From assembly GCA_951812615.1 (NCBI GenBank), contig CATOSU010000003.1, forward strand, positions 372,001-436,000: a stretch of DNA of 64,000 nucleotides. The letters are read 5' to 3'. The position numbers were made by a program, and so were the translations under genes. Each line of letters begins with the position of its first letter. Within the stretch, counting starts at the first letter, position 1. This stretch comes from an uncultured Paracoccaceae bacterium (lineage in GTDB: Bacteria > Pseudomonadota > Alphaproteobacteria > Rhodobacterales > Rhodobacteraceae). Below, piece by piece: positions 24,799 through 34,683 of this stretch. The notes beneath the pieces were generated by a model. That model was not told where the DNA came from and searched no databases. It saw only the letters and a list, made by a program, of their open reading frames with translations.

Positions 24799-26187
24799 AT
24801 GGCCGACAGCAGTGTAATACCGAGCTTTACCAAATTCGAGCTGCCAGGTCAGATGACCCAGGCCGATATCGAGGCCAATCGTTTTACCGAGGCCGCGCTG
24901 GAACGGCACAAGCGGGAGGGTATGGAGCTGGCCGTGCGGGCGCGCTGGATCGCGCTGGCGGTCGTTGCGGTCATGCTGCCGTTTCTGAACCCGTCCTGGA
25001 ACGTGCTTTATTATCACTTTATGCTGGCACTGATGGTTGGGGTCGGGTTTCTCGCGCGGCGGGTCGCGCGGGTGGGTGTCTCGCGGCTGGAACTGGCGGT
25101 TCTGTTTCTGGATCTGGCTCTGTTGACCATCATTCTGGTCGCTCCCAATCCGTTTTCCACCAATGACTGGCCCTCGGCCGCGTTTTATCAGTTCGAAACC
25201 TTCCAGTATTTCCTGATCATCCTTGCCGCCGGCACGATGGCCTACAGCTGGCGGACGATCGCCGCCATCGGCATCTGGACCAGCGGCCTGTGGCTGGCCG
25301 CTGCCGTTGTTATCTGGTTGTTCGGCAAGACCGATCCCGACCTGACCGCTGCGCTGGCCTCGGTGATCACGCTTGACCCGGAACTGGCCAAACTTGCGGA
25401 TCCCAGTCAGGTCAATTTCGATCTGCGCATTCAGGAAATCGTCGTCTTTCTCATCGTTGCAATCACGCTGTCGCTGTCGGCGCGCCGCTTCAGCCGGCTG
25501 CTCTTGACCAATGCTTCGCTGGAACGCGAACGCGAAAACCTGTCGCGTTACTTTTCGCCCAACGTGGTCGAGGAGCTGTCCCAGCATGACGAGCCGCTGA
25601 AGCAGGTTCGCAGCCACGATATCGCGGTTCTGTTTGTCGATATCGCCGATTTCACGTCCTATTCCGCCGAGCGGGACCCGACCGAGGTTATTGAAACCCT
25701 GCGGCAGTTTCATGCGCTGATGGAAACCGAGGTGTTCCGCTTTGACGGGACGCTGGACAAATACTTGGGCGACGGGCTGATGGCCACGTTCGGGACCCCG
25801 GTGATCGGAGAACGCGACGCGACGAATGCGCTGCAATGCGCCCGGGAAATGCAGGCGGCGGTCGTTCACTGGAATATCGAAAGGACGCGCCGCGGTGAAC
25901 CGGTGATCGAGGCCCGGTTCGGGCTGCATTACGGACCCGTGGTTCTGGCGGATATCGGGACCAACCGGCTGGAATACGCGGTGATCGGCAACACGGTGAA
26001 TGTCGCCAGCCGGATCGAGAAACTGACCCGGACGCTGCCGGGGCCAGTGGCGTTCAGCGAAGGCCTGCGCGCAAGAGTGGTCGAAGAGGCCGGGGCCGGG
26101 GACCCGGTGCTGTCGGAAATCCACGAACACCGCGATCAGACCATCCGCGGACTGGACCGGCCGATCACGGTGTGGACAACGCGGTGA
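24799..26187 (+). CDS. membrane adenylate/guanylate cyclase (class III)
   Basis: The 462-residue protein has six predicted helices (residues ~49-225), a short linker (LERERENLSRYFSPNVVEEL), then a class III cyclase domain. It contains the metal Asp D281 in LFVDIADFTSYS, KYLGDGLMATF (K321, D325) and YAVIGNTVNVASR with Asn and Arg of the transition state. YAVIG rather than a D at the purine site leaves the ATP/GTP choice open. A second messenger cyclase sensing a membrane or light/redox signal is plausible. It stands alone between the glycosyltransferase and alkB. Confidence 0.93.
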   Translation: MADSSVIPSFTKFELPGQMTQADIEANRFTEAALERHKREGMELAVRARWIALAVVAVMLPFLNPSWNVLYYHFMLALMVGVGFLARRVARVGVSRLELAVLFLDLALLTIILVAPNPFSTNDWPSAAFYQFETFQYFLIILAAGTMAYSWRTIAAIGIWTSGLWLAAAVVIWLFGKTDPDLTAALASVITLDPELAKLADPSQVNFDLRIQEIVVFLIVAITLSLSARRFSRLLLTNASLERERENLSRYFSPNVVEELSQHDEPLKQVRSHDIAVLFVDIADFTSYSAERDPTEVIETLRQFHALMETEVFRFDGTLDKYLGDGLMATFGTPVIGERDATNALQCAREMQAAVVHWNIERTRRGEPVIEARFGLHYGPVVLADIGTNRLEYAVIGNTVNVASRIEKLTRTLPGPVAFSEGLRARVVEEAGAGDPVLSEIHEHRDQTIRGLDRPITVWTTR

Positions 26188-26270
26188 CCCGGCGGTTGCC
26201 CTGATCCGGCTTACACTGCGCGGATTGGTGTTGCCCCTGCAATTGGGCGTCAGGCCGACCCAGGTCTCTG

Positions 26271-27404
26271 CTACCGCGGCATCGGCAGCTGTCGCTTGGT
26301 GTATGGGGTCCAATCGGTGATTTCGGGATAATAGATCTGCCGCCAGTGCCGCACGCGCGGGTTCATGTAGCGCCGCCAGAGCGGCGGCATCATCGCCAGC
26401 ACGGTCATCACCGGATAGCCATAAGGCAGTTGCGGTGCGTCGGCCTCAGTATAGTTCTGTAACAGCGGGAACCGCCGGTCCGGCTTGTAATGGTGGTCGG
26501 AATGACGCTGCAGGTTGATCAGCAGCCAGTTCGACGCCTTGTGCGCGGCGTTCCAGCTGTGCTGCGGTTTGACATGTTCGTATTTGCCATCGCCCAGATG
26601 TTTGCGGGTCAGCCCGTAATGTTCGACATAGTTCACAAGCTCCAGCTGCCAGATCGCGGTGGAGGCCTGAACGATGAACAACCCGACACCGCCCCAGCCG
26701 CCAAGGATCAGCGCAAGGATCAGCATGGCCGCCTGCAGTGCCCAGTAGCGGAAAAACGGGTTAGACAGGTCGGTCCACGGCAGGTCTTTGCGTACCAGCA
26801 TGTCTTTTTCCGCGCGGAAGGCCGACCGCAGACATTGCAGCAGGACGCGGGGATAGAACCGGTGGAACCCTTCATTGTACCGGGCGGTCACCGGGTCGCG
26901 CGGGGTCCCGACATAACGGTGATGAACCAGCAGATGTTCGGACCGGAAATGCGAATACAGCACCATCGCCAGCAGCAGGTCGCCCAGCGTGCGTTCCAGC
27001 CGGTTTTTCTGATGCATCAGCTCGTGGCTGTAGTTGATCCCGACTGTCCCTGACAGCACGCCGATGCCAAAGAACAGAACGATCTTTTCGAACGTGCTCA
27101 GATGATCGGTGCCGGTGGCGTACCAGATCAGGCCGAAAATGGTGATGAATTGCAGCGGCACCCAGAGGATGGTGATGAACCGGTACCAGTAGAGATCCTG
27201 TTCGTCGGTCTCCGGATCGGCGTTTTCGAGGTTCAGGCCAGTGACCCCGTCGGCCAGCGCGAACAGGTACCAAGTGAACACCGGCAGGATCGCCAGCGAC
27301 CACCCCCCGCTGAACGCGGCGAGCCACGCCAGCGGCAACAGCAGCAGCGACACCCAGAAGGGCAGGGCCGATTGCAGGCTGCTCAGCTTTTGCGCATCAC
27401 TCAT
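26271..27404 (-). CDS. alkB: alkane 1-monooxygenase (AlkB-type)
   Basis: The 377-residue integral membrane di-iron hydroxylase oxidises the terminal carbon of medium-chain n-alkanes. The His boxes are present: HELMH (127-131), HLLVHHRYVG (157-166) and LQRHSDHH (298-305), plus NYVEHYG (258-264). About six hydrophobic helices precede and separate them. No rubredoxin or rubredoxin reductase gene is adjacent, so electrons must come from elsewhere. It lies between a cyclase and mutY with no sign of an operon. Confidence 0.95.
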   Translation of the reverse strand: MSDAQKLSSLQSALPFWVSLLLLPLAWLAAFSGGWSLAILPVFTWYLFALADGVTGLNLENADPETDEQDLYWYRFITILWVPLQFITIFGLIWYATGTDHLSTFEKIVLFFGIGVLSGTVGINYSHELMHQKNRLERTLGDLLLAMVLYSHFRSEHLLVHHRYVGTPRDPVTARYNEGFHRFYPRVLLQCLRSAFRAEKDMLVRKDLPWTDLSNPFFRYWALQAAMLILALILGGWGGVGLFIVQASTAIWQLELVNYVEHYGLTRKHLGDGKYEHVKPQHSWNAAHKASNWLLINLQRHSDHHYKPDRRFPLLQNYTEADAPQLPYGYPVMTVLAMMPPLWRRYMNPRVRHWRQIYYPEITDWTPYTKRQLPMPR

Positions 27405-27482
27405 GGTCTGTCTCCGGTTTCTCGCGCCTGTTCGCGGTCAGTATAGTCCCACCATACCGCCACTGCCAAAGACCGAAAGCCG

Positions 27483-28526
27483 TCAGGATTGCGACAAATC
27501 GAATGCCTTGCGCATCACCGTCGGCAGGTCTGACGGGCGGAACTGTGACGCCGGCACGAATTGCCCGGATCGTGGCGACGCGGTCTCGGACAGCCGCGCA
27601 GTCTTCACCGTCAGGATCAGGTGGAAATGTGTGAACGTGTGCCGCACCTCCCCGGCCAGCGTTTGCCAGTCCGCGTCGCAGGGCGGCGCCTCGGCCGGTG
27701 TGTCGGCCCATTCTGCCCCCGGCCATCCCAGCATGCCGCCCAGCAATCCTTTGTCGGGGCGCCGTTCCAGCAGCCATGCGCCATCGCTGCGCTGACCCAG
27801 ATAAACGATGCCATATCGCACCGGTTTGGGCTTTTTCGGTGTCTTCGCCGGCAGAGACGCGGCGGTGCCGGCGGCCCGGGCCTGACAGGGGTCGCGCCAC
27901 GGACAGATGCCGCAGGCCGGTGATTTCGGCGTGCAGACCGTGGCGCCCAGATCCATCACCGCCTGCGCGTAATCGCCCGGCCGCCGTGCCGGGGTCAGGG
28001 CGGCTGCCTGTTCGCGAAGCACCGGTTTCACGCCGGGCAACGGCGCCGCTTCGTTGTGCAGGCGCGCCATCACCCGTTCGACATTGCCGTCCATCACCGT
28101 TTCGCGCCGGTCAAAGGCGATCGCGGCGATCGCGGCGGCCGTATAGGGGCCGATGCCGGGCAGGTCCAGCAGAGCGTCGTGATCGTCGGGAAACCGCCCG
28201 CCGTGCCGGGACACGATGACGCGGGCGCATTTCAGCAGGTTCCGCGCCCGGGCGTAATAGCCCAGCCCGGCCCATTCGCCCATCACCCTGGACTCCTCCG
28301 CCGCCGCCAGCGCACCAACCGCCGGCCACAGCGCCGTGAACCGCAGGAAATAGTCGCGAACGGCTGCAACTGTTGTCTGTTGCAGCATAATTTCCGACAG
28401 CCACACACGGTACGGGTCCGGAACAACGCCGTTTTCCCGCGCGGCCGGACCCACGCGCCACGGCAGGTCCCGCGCATTTCGGTCATACCAGTTCAGCAGA
28501 ATCGCAGACAGCGGCGCGTCACGCAT
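27483..28526 (-). CDS. mutY: A/G-specific adenine glycosylase MutY
   Basis: The 347-residue DNA-repair enzyme removes adenine opposite 8-oxoguanine. The helix-hairpin-helix with LLDLPGIGPYTAAAIAAIAF and the catalytic Asp in VMDGNVERVMARL are visible, followed by four Cys of the 4Fe-4S cluster (CTPKSPACGICPWRDPC). The C-terminal Nudix-like domain (LLERRPDKGLLGGMLGWPG) recognises the oxidised base. Standard length. The next gene upstream is divergent (dciA-like). Confidence 0.96.
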   Translation of the reverse strand: MRDAPLSAILLNWYDRNARDLPWRVGPAARENGVVPDPYRVWLSEIMLQQTTVAAVRDYFLRFTALWPAVGALAAAEESRVMGEWAGLGYYARARNLLKCARVIVSRHGGRFPDDHDALLDLPGIGPYTAAAIAAIAFDRRETVMDGNVERVMARLHNEAAPLPGVKPVLREQAAALTPARRPGDYAQAVMDLGATVCTPKSPACGICPWRDPCQARAAGTAASLPAKTPKKPKPVRYGIVYLGQRSDGAWLLERRPDKGLLGGMLGWPGAEWADTPAEAPPCDADWQTLAGEVRHTFTHFHLILTVKTARLSETASPRSGQFVPASQFRPSDLPTVMRKAFDLSQS

Positions 28527-28607
28527 TCTTTATGCTCCGTGGGCGGGTTTCGCTGGTGCCTTCCGGCCCCTGCATTAGAATAGTCCGGGAACGAAAGGAC
28601 GACAGGA

Positions 28608-29114
28608 ATGCCGGCACGTCAATCCACAACACGTGGGTTCAAACGCACTTCGACCCTGCTGACGGGCGATATCCGCAAGGTCGCGGAAACGCGTGGCTTT
28701 GCCGTGTCCCGCCTGCTCACCCATTGGGACGAAATCGCCGGCCCCGCCATCGCCGCCATCGCCCGCCCGGTCAAAGTGACCTATGGCTCCGGCGGGTTCG
28801 GGGCGACGCTGACCGTCCTGACCACCGGACCGCAGGCGCCAGTTCTGGAAATGGAAAAGGACCGGCTGCGCGATCGCGTCAATGCCGCCTACGGTTACAA
28901 CGCCATTTCACGGATCCGCATCACCCAGACCGCGGCCACCGGCTTTGCCGAGGCGCAGGCCCATTTTGCCGGCGCCAAACCGGCCGCCGAACCACGCCCG
29001 GACCCCGAAACCGACCGCCGCGCCGGCGAAATGGCCCGGCCGGTGGGCGACGCCGATTTGCGGCAGGCGCTTGAACGTCTGGGCCGCAACGTTCTATCCA
29101 AGCACAAACCCTGA
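28608..29114 (+). CDS. DUF721/DciA-family protein
   Basis: The 168-residue protein has the DUF721 core: VSRLLTHWDEIAGPAIAAIARPVKV and LRDRVNAAYGYNAISRIRI. DciA proteins load the replicative helicase in bacteria without DnaC, which fits an alphaproteobacterium. The C-terminal half beyond residue ~115 is charged and low in order. The DsbA-like gene follows after 13 bp, so the two may form a transcript. Confidence 0.85.
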   Translation: MPARQSTTRGFKRTSTLLTGDIRKVAETRGFAVSRLLTHWDEIAGPAIAAIARPVKVTYGSGGFGATLTVLTTGPQAPVLEMEKDRLRDRVNAAYGYNAISRIRITQTAATGFAEAQAHFAGAKPAAEPRPDPETDRRAGEMARPVGDADLRQALERLGRNVLSKHKP

Positions 29115-29127
29115 AGAAAGGTATGAC

Positions 29128-29772
29128 ATGACCCGTTTCACTTCTGTCCTGGGGGCGCTGGCCCTTGTGGCGCTCAGCGCCGGCGCATGGGTCGGCCCGG
29201 CGGTCTTCTCTTCCGCACAGGCTGTGGCGCAGGAGGTCGATACGTCCACCATCGTCGAAATGACGCTGGGCGACGAAAACGCACCGGTCGAGATGATTGA
29301 ATATGCCAGCTATACCTGCCCGCATTGCGGTGCCTTTCACAAAGACACCTTCAAAAAGCTGAAAAGCGAATACATCGACACCGGCAAGGTCCGCTTCATT
29401 TACCGCGAAGTGTATTTCGACCGCTATGGTCTCTGGGCGTCGATGATCGCCCGCTGCGCCGGGCCGGACCGTTTCTTCGGCCTGACCGATCTGCTGTACG
29501 AAGGTCAGGCGGAATGGACCCGCGCCGGTGACCCCGCGGCCATCGTCGAGGAGCTGCGCAAGATCGGTCGTCTCGCGGGGCTTGGCAATGAGGAACTCGA
29601 AGCCTGCCTGCAGGACGGTGAAAAGGCGCAGACCCTCGTCGCCTGGTTTCAGGAAAACGCCGAGGAACATGATATCACCTCGACACCCAGCTTCATCGTG
29701 AATGGCAAGAAGGTGTCGAACATGAACTTCGCCGATTTCCAGTCGCTTCTGGACGAAGAACTCGGCAGCTGA
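29128..29772 (+). CDS. DsbA-family thiol:disulfide oxidoreductase
   Basis: The 214-residue precursor has a signal peptide (to about AQAVAQE, residue 36), then a thioredoxin fold with the active site YTCPHCGAFH (CPHC). TSTPSFIVNGKKVS is the cis-Pro loop. Periplasmic disulfide formation is the probable role. The stop overlaps the next gene (CaiB-like) by one base (TGATG). The start at 29128 has GAAAGG upstream. Confidence 0.92.
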   Translation: MTRFTSVLGALALVALSAGAWVGPAVFSSAQAVAQEVDTSTIVEMTLGDENAPVEMIEYASYTCPHCGAFHKDTFKKLKSEYIDTGKVRFIYREVYFDRYGLWASMIARCAGPDRFFGLTDLLYEGQAEWTRAGDPAAIVEELRKIGRLAGLGNEELEACLQDGEKAQTLVAWFQENAEEHDITSTPSFIVNGKKVSNMNFADFQSLLDEELGS

Positions 29773-30890
29773 TGACCGCCCCGCTTCAGGGCCTCAGGGT
29801 CGTCGAACTGGCGCGTATTCTGGCCGGCCCATGGGCCGGCCAGACATTGTCGGACCTGGGCGCCGAAGTCACCAAAATCGAAGCTCCGCGCGGTGATGAT
29901 ACGCGCGCATGGGGGCCACCGTTTGTGACACGTGACGACGATGTGTCGGCGGCCTATTACCATTCCACCAACCGCGGCAAAGCTTCGGTCACCATCGATT
30001 TCACCACGCCTGAAGGACAGGCACAGCTGCGCGCACTGGTGCAGGACGCTGATATCCTGATCGAGAATTTCAAGGTCGGCGGGCTGGCCAAATACGGGCT
30101 GGACTATGCCAGCCTGTCACAGCTGAACCCGGGCCTGATCTATTGTTCGATCACCGGTTTCGGCCAGACCGGGCCATATGCGCACCGTGCAGGGTACGAT
30201 TTCATTATTCAGGGCATGTCCGGGCTGATGTCGATCACCGGCGAACCGGACGGGCAGCCGCAGAAATCCGGCGTGGCGATCACGGATATCTTTACCGGGA
30301 TTTACGCAGTCAACGGGATCCTCGCCGCCCTGCACCAACGCAAAACCACCGGCCGGGGGCAGCATATCGACATGTCGTTGCTGGATGTTGCCGTGGCCGT
30401 CACCGCCAATCAGGCGCTGAACTATCTGACCACCGGCATCGCGCCGGGGCGGATGGGCAACGCCCATATGAACCTCACACCTTATCAGGTTTTCGATTGT
30501 GCTGACGGGCATATCATCATCGCCACCGGCAACGACGCGCAGTATCAGCGTCTGTGCCGCATTCTCGGGCTCCCGGAAATGGCCACCGCTCCGGACTACC
30601 TGCACAACAGGGACAGGATCGCCAACCGCCGCGTGATGATCGCGCGGCTCAACGGGGCCACGGCGCAGCGCGGCAAGCAGGACCTGCTGGATGCTTGCGA
30701 GGCCGAAGGCGTGCCTGCGGGGCCGATCAACGATCTGGCCGAGGTGTTTGCCGACCCGCATGTCGTCGCCCGCGGCATGCAGATCGAACTGGACGGGGTG
30801 CCGGGCATCCGCGCGCCGTTCCGGTTCTCGGATGCGGAACTGGCCCTGCACCGGCCCGCGCCGAAACTGGGCGAGGATGATCCAGGCTGA
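29772..30890 (+). CDS. CaiB/BaiF-type CoA transferase (family III)
   Basis: The 372-residue protein shows the family III CoA-transferase hallmarks: GLRVVELARILAGPWAGQTLSDLGAEVTKIE at the N-terminus, NRGKASVTIDF, and the catalytic Asp in QHIDMSLLDVAVAV. These enzymes move CoA between carboxylic acids through an acyl-enzyme intermediate. The acid is not predictable. Translationally coupled to the DsbA-like gene by a 1-base overlap. Confidence 0.93.
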   Translation: MTAPLQGLRVVELARILAGPWAGQTLSDLGAEVTKIEAPRGDDTRAWGPPFVTRDDDVSAAYYHSTNRGKASVTIDFTTPEGQAQLRALVQDADILIENFKVGGLAKYGLDYASLSQLNPGLIYCSITGFGQTGPYAHRAGYDFIIQGMSGLMSITGEPDGQPQKSGVAITDIFTGIYAVNGILAALHQRKTTGRGQHIDMSLLDVAVAVTANQALNYLTTGIAPGRMGNAHMNLTPYQVFDCADGHIIIATGNDAQYQRLCRILGLPEMATAPDYLHNRDRIANRRVMIARLNGATAQRGKQDLLDACEAEGVPAGPINDLAEVFADPHVVARGMQIELDGVPGIRAPFRFSDAELALHRPAPKLGEDDPG

Positions 30891-30924
30891 CCGCCGGGGT
30901 ACCCCCCATATGAGATGATGAGAC

Positions 30925-31590
30925 ATGACCAATCCCTTTGATCCGGACCTGCAGAACACGCTGGATGCGTTGCACGCCGCCGCCGGGGCGGATGCTGCGA
31001 AATGGGCGGCGGGAACGGGGTCCGCCGATCCTGCCGCCAACGCATCCGGCGGCGGCGATCTGGTCCGGCTCGGAGACTTCTTTCTGGCCGTGTCGCCGGA
31101 GCAGGGCCGCTTTCTGTATCAGATGGTGCGGGCAACCGGGGCGCGGTGCATTGTCGAATTCGGCGCCTCCTACGGCATCAGCGCGCTCTATCTGGCGGCC
31201 GCGGTCCGGGCCAATGGCGGCAGGCTGATCACCACCGAGGTTCATCCCGACAAGTGCCGCGCGCTGAAGGAAACGTTTACGCGGGCAGGGCTTGCCGATT
31301 GCATCACGCTGCTGGAAGGCGATGCGCGGGAAACACTGAAACAGGTCGAAGGCCCTGTTGACCTGCTGCATCTGGACGGATGGAAAAGCGGCTACCTGCC
31401 GGTCTTTGAGCTGCTGCACCCGCAGTTGCAGACCGGCGCGCTGGTGTTGGCCGACAATTGCCACCACGAAGCGGCGCAGGATTATCTGAACCGGGTGCAG
31501 GACCCGCAATCGGGCTGCCTGACCACCATACAGGGCGAACTGGCTGTCAGCTGTGTCGTTGCCGGTGCCGGGTGCGGGGAACCGGCCTAG
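30925..31590 (+). CDS. class I SAM-dependent O-methyltransferase-like protein
   Basis: The 221-residue protein has the AdoMet motif [19 protein letters not shown], the acidic residue in [11 protein letters not shown], and [10 protein letters not shown] plus [16 protein letters not shown]. This is the layout of catechol-type O-methyltransferases. The substrate is unknown. It converges with lpxK, overlapping its end by 4 bases. Confidence 0.88.
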   Translation: MTNPFDPDLQNTLDALHAAAGADAAKWAAGTGSADPAANASGGGDLVRLGDFFLAVSPEQGRFLYQMVRATGARCIVEFGASYGISALYLAAAVRANGGRLITTEVHPDKCRALKETFTRAGLADCITLLEGDARETLKQVEGPVDLLHLDGWKSGYLPVFELLHPQLQTGALVLADNCHHEAAQDYLNRVQDPQSGCLTTIQGELAVSCVVAGAGCGEPA

Positions 31591-32588
31591 TCCGGCGCCG
31601 GCGCCGCGGCCAGCAACAGGTCGCGCAGGTGCTCTTCCCCGGTCACAGTCAGCCGGACAGGCAGGGTGATCACCTTGTGGCGGAAGGCGACCGGCAGCCG
31701 CACCGCATCCTTTTCCGTCGTGACCAGCTGTGCGCCGAGGCTTCTGGCGTCATTCTCCAGCCGTTGCAGGAGGGCCGGGGTCAGCGGCTGGTGATCGTCC
31801 AGCGGTTCGGCCCGGACAAGCTCGGCCCCGAGCCCGCGCAGCGTGGCGAAAAACTTTGCCGGGTTGCCAATGCCGGCAAAGGCCAGCGCCCGCGTTCCGG
31901 ACCAGTCCATGCCGGTCTGCAACGGATCGAGCGTCGCCTGAAACAGGGGCAGGGAAACGGACGCGCCCCAGCGGTCGCGGAATGCCTCCTGTGCGGCCCC
32001 GGGCCCGATCGCCAACACCGCGTCGGCCCGGGCCAGCCCGGCGCCGACCGGTTCGCGCAAGGGACCGGCGGGCAGGCACAGCCCGTTGCCGAACCCCTGC
32101 GCCGCGTCCACCACGATCAGCGAAAACGCTTTGTCCACCGCCGGGTTCTGATGCCCGTCATCCATCACGATCACGGTTGCGCCGGCCGCTTCGGCCGCCC
32201 GTACACCGGCGGCCCGGTCGCGCGCGACCCAGACCTCGGCAAAGGCGGCCAGCAGCAGCGGCTCATCGCCGACCTCTCTGGCCGAGTGCAGCTGCGGGTC
32301 GACCCGCACCGGCCCTTCCAGCGATCCGCCGTAGCCGCGTGTCACCACGTGGGCCGTGTGAAAGGCGCCCTGTAGCTGGGTCAAGGCCCAGATCACGGTG
32401 GGGGTCTTGCCGGTGCCGCCGGCATTGATGTTGCCGACACAGATCACCGGGACCGTGCCACGATAGCCCGGCCCGCGCGCAACGCGCTGCGCCGTTGCCG
32501 CGGCATAGATGCGGCCCAGCGGCAACAGCAGATGCGCCTGCCACGTCCGCCGCCGCGGCCCGGTATGCCAGAAATCAGGCGCGCGCAT
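31587..32588 (-). CDS. lpxK: tetraacyldisaccharide 4'-kinase LpxK
   Basis: The 333-residue membrane-associated kinase phosphorylates the lipid A precursor at the 4' position. [21 protein letters not shown] contains the P-loop (GGTGKT), and [15 protein letters not shown] the catalytic DDGxQ motif. The N-terminus ([14 protein letters not shown]) is the membrane helix. It overlaps the KDO-transferase-like gene by 14 bases, so lipid A and core steps are co-transcribed. Confidence 0.96.
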   Translation of the reverse strand: MRAPDFWHTGPRRRTWQAHLLLPLGRIYAAATAQRVARGPGYRGTVPVICVGNINAGGTGKTPTVIWALTQLQGAFHTAHVVTRGYGGSLEGPVRVDPQLHSAREVGDEPLLLAAFAEVWVARDRAAGVRAAEAAGATVIVMDDGHQNPAVDKAFSLIVVDAAQGFGNGLCLPAGPLREPVGAGLARADAVLAIGPGAAQEAFRDRWGASVSLPLFQATLDPLQTGMDWSGTRALAFAGIGNPAKFFATLRGLGAELVRAEPLDDHQPLTPALLQRLENDARSLGAQLVTTEKDAVRLPVAFRHKVITLPVRLTVTGEEHLRDLLLAAAPAPD

Positions 32589-33801
32589 GCGGTGCCCGGT
32601 CTGCTTCCAACAGCGTGCGGACCAGCGCCGCGACCCGCCCGGTCAGCTCGGCCCCCTCGGTCGCCACGTCCCAGCCCGCCAGCGCCATCCTGGCGGCAAG
32701 GTCCGGTGCGATCAGGCGGGAAACCTGCACTCCCAGCGCGTTGCCGTCCGGCACAAGCTGCGCCGCACCGGCGCCCGTCAGGCGGATATAGCTGTCCGAA
32801 TACGCGCCGACATGCGGCCCGTGCAGCACCGCTGATCCAAGCGCAGCGGCATCCAGCGGACAGCGCCCGCCTTCCTCGGATACCAGCGAATGACCCAGAA
32901 AGGTCTGGGGGGCCACGCGGTACCACAGGCCCAGATCCTCGGGATCGTCCGCCACCAGCACCTGCAGCTGATCGTCGATCGGATCGCCCAGATGCCAGAC
33001 CGCGTGGCGCAGGGTCATGCCTTCCAGCAGGCTCAGCAGGTCCGAAAGATAGGCCCGGTCCTCCAGCAGGATCACCAGCAGCAACCGGTGCGACAGCCTG
33101 ACCGCGTTGCGCTGGGCGGTCACGATGAAACCGAATTCATCCGGATGCGCGAAGGCGGCCAGCCAGACCGGCCGCCCGCGCAGTTCCTGCGAAACGCTCG
33201 TCACTTCCTCGTCCGGGCAATCCGGCGGGACCGGCACGGACTGAAGGCGGGACGTGACTTCGATACGTTCCGGCGGAAAACCGGCGCGTCGCAGCAGATC
33301 CGCCGCCTCCGGGCTGCCGGCCAGCGCATGCTGAAACCGGTTCAGGGTGTCCTGCACCGGATCGCCGAACCAACGCCGCCTGCGGCCCCTGAACCCGTCG
33401 GTATCCGCGTCCATCAGGATCAGCTTCGTACCGGCTTCCGCGGCCACGCGGATCGCCGGACCATTCAGGTGCCCGCCGGTCCAGATCCCGACATCAGGCC
33501 GCCAGTTGGCAATGATCTGGCGGCTGTTGCTACCGCCCGTTGACGGCAGCGGGATCAGCATCGCGAAATCATCGTCGCTGTCCCCGGGCGGGTGCAATTG
33601 CGCGGGATCGTAGGTCGCAATGACGTGCAGGTCGTCTTGCTGGCTGGTCAGGCTGACTGCGATGCTGCGCAGCGCGGCCAGCCGCATCCGCGACGTGGCA
33701 TGCACCCACAACACCTGCCCGTCGGGGCGTGGTGGCGCCTCGTCCGCCGGAACCGTGGGAGTCCGTCGTGACAGCGCGCCAAGATGCAGCGACCGGCTCA
33801 C
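32575..33801 (-). CDS. KDO transferase-like glycosyltransferase (WaaA-type, divergent)
   Basis: The 408-residue protein precedes lpxK and has the two-domain shape of 3-deoxy-D-manno-octulosonic acid transferases. Visible parts are [41 protein letters not shown], and the C-terminal [25 protein letters not shown], where waaA has its GG-x-NPLE-AA donor motif (here GGRCPLDAA). The sequence is divergent from enterobacterial WaaA and could be a paralogue acting on lipid A. Locus context supports an LPS role. Confidence 0.85.
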   Translation of the reverse strand: MSRSLHLGALSRRTPTVPADEAPPRPDGQVLWVHATSRMRLAALRSIAVSLTSQQDDLHVIATYDPAQLHPPGDSDDDFAMLIPLPSTGGSNSRQIIANWRPDVGIWTGGHLNGPAIRVAAEAGTKLILMDADTDGFRGRRRRWFGDPVQDTLNRFQHALAGSPEAADLLRRAGFPPERIEVTSRLQSVPVPPDCPDEEVTSVSQELRGRPVWLAAFAHPDEFGFIVTAQRNAVRLSHRLLLVILLEDRAYLSDLLSLLEGMTLRHAVWHLGDPIDDQLQVLVADDPEDLGLWYRVAPQTFLGHSLVSEEGGRCPLDAAALGSAVLHGPHVGAYSDSYIRLTGAGAAQLVPDGNALGVQVSRLIAPDLAARMALAGWDVATEGAELTGRVAALVRTLLEADRAPHARA

Positions 33802-33903
33802 GGCTCAGCCCGCAGGAATGGGAAATGGGCAATGTGGCATCCGGCTCTCCCCTTTAGATCGGGCACGGCGGTCGCGGGAATCCTACGGGTCATCAGACAC
33901 AGG

Positions 33904-34683
33904 TCAAGCTGTGGCCAGCGCGGCGATGACCTGTCCGTGCAGGGCCGCGTTTGCCGCCACCACACCGTCAAGTGTCGGATGCGCGTTGTTGAACCGCAGC
34001 GGCGCACCGGTCCGGTCGGAACTTATGGCCCCGGCTTCGCGCTGAATGATGTCACCGGCGGCAATGTCCCATTCCCAAGCCCGCCGCAGAGTGATCATGC
34101 CGTCAAACCGCCCCTGCGCGACCAGCGCCATCCGGTAGGCCAGCGATGGCCGGTAGGACCGCGTGAAATCCGGCGGTGACGCGGCCCAGTGCCGCTGATC
34201 CAGCGCCGGGCGCGCTGCCAGAAAATCGGCCTCCTGCAGATCGGACCGTCCGGCCACCCGCAGCGGCTCACCGTTCAGAAATGCGCCCTGTCCCGCTGCC
34301 GCGGAAAACAGCATGTCCCGCATCGGCAGGTATACGACACCGGCGGTGGCAATGCCGTTTTCAACAACGGCGATGGAATGCGCCCATGTCCGCGACCCCT
34401 GCTTGAAACTGCGGGTGCCGTCGATCGGGTCCACTACGAATACCCGGTCATGGTTCAGCCGCTCGGCGCTGTCCTCGGTTTCTTCGGACAGCCAGCCGTA
34501 TCCGGGCCGTTCCGCCAGCAAATGCCGGTTCAGCAATGCATCTACCGCAAGATCGGCTTCGGTCACCGGGCCGGCACCATCCGGTTTTTCCCAGCTTTCG
34601 TTGCGGCCACCGAAGAAACGGCGGGCCTCCTCGCCTGCGGCAAGGGCCACCTCGGTCAGCAGGGCCAGATCATTTGCCGGCAA
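33904..34683 (-). CDS. inositol monophosphatase-family phosphatase (CysQ-like)
   Basis: The 259-residue Mg-dependent phosphatase has GPVTEADLAVDALL, GWLSEETEDS (metal Glu), the hallmark VVDPIDGTRSFKQG and AWEWDIAAGDII. These are the four metal ligands of the FIG/IMPase fold. CysQ-type 3'(2'),5'-bisphosphate nucleotidase is a likely activity in this clade, but inositol monophosphatase cannot be excluded. Its ATG overlaps the pmbA stop by 14 bases. Confidence 0.9.
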   Translation of the reverse strand: MPANDLALLTEVALAAGEEARRFFGGRNESWEKPDGAGPVTEADLAVDALLNRHLLAERPGYGWLSEETEDSAERLNHDRVFVVDPIDGTRSFKQGSRTWAHSIAVVENGIATAGVVYLPMRDMLFSAAAGQGAFLNGEPLRVAGRSDLQEADFLAARPALDQRHWAASPPDFTRSYRPSLAYRMALVAQGRFDGMITLRRAWEWDIAAGDIIQREAGAISSDRTGAPLRFNNAHPTLDGVVAANAALHGQVIAALATA

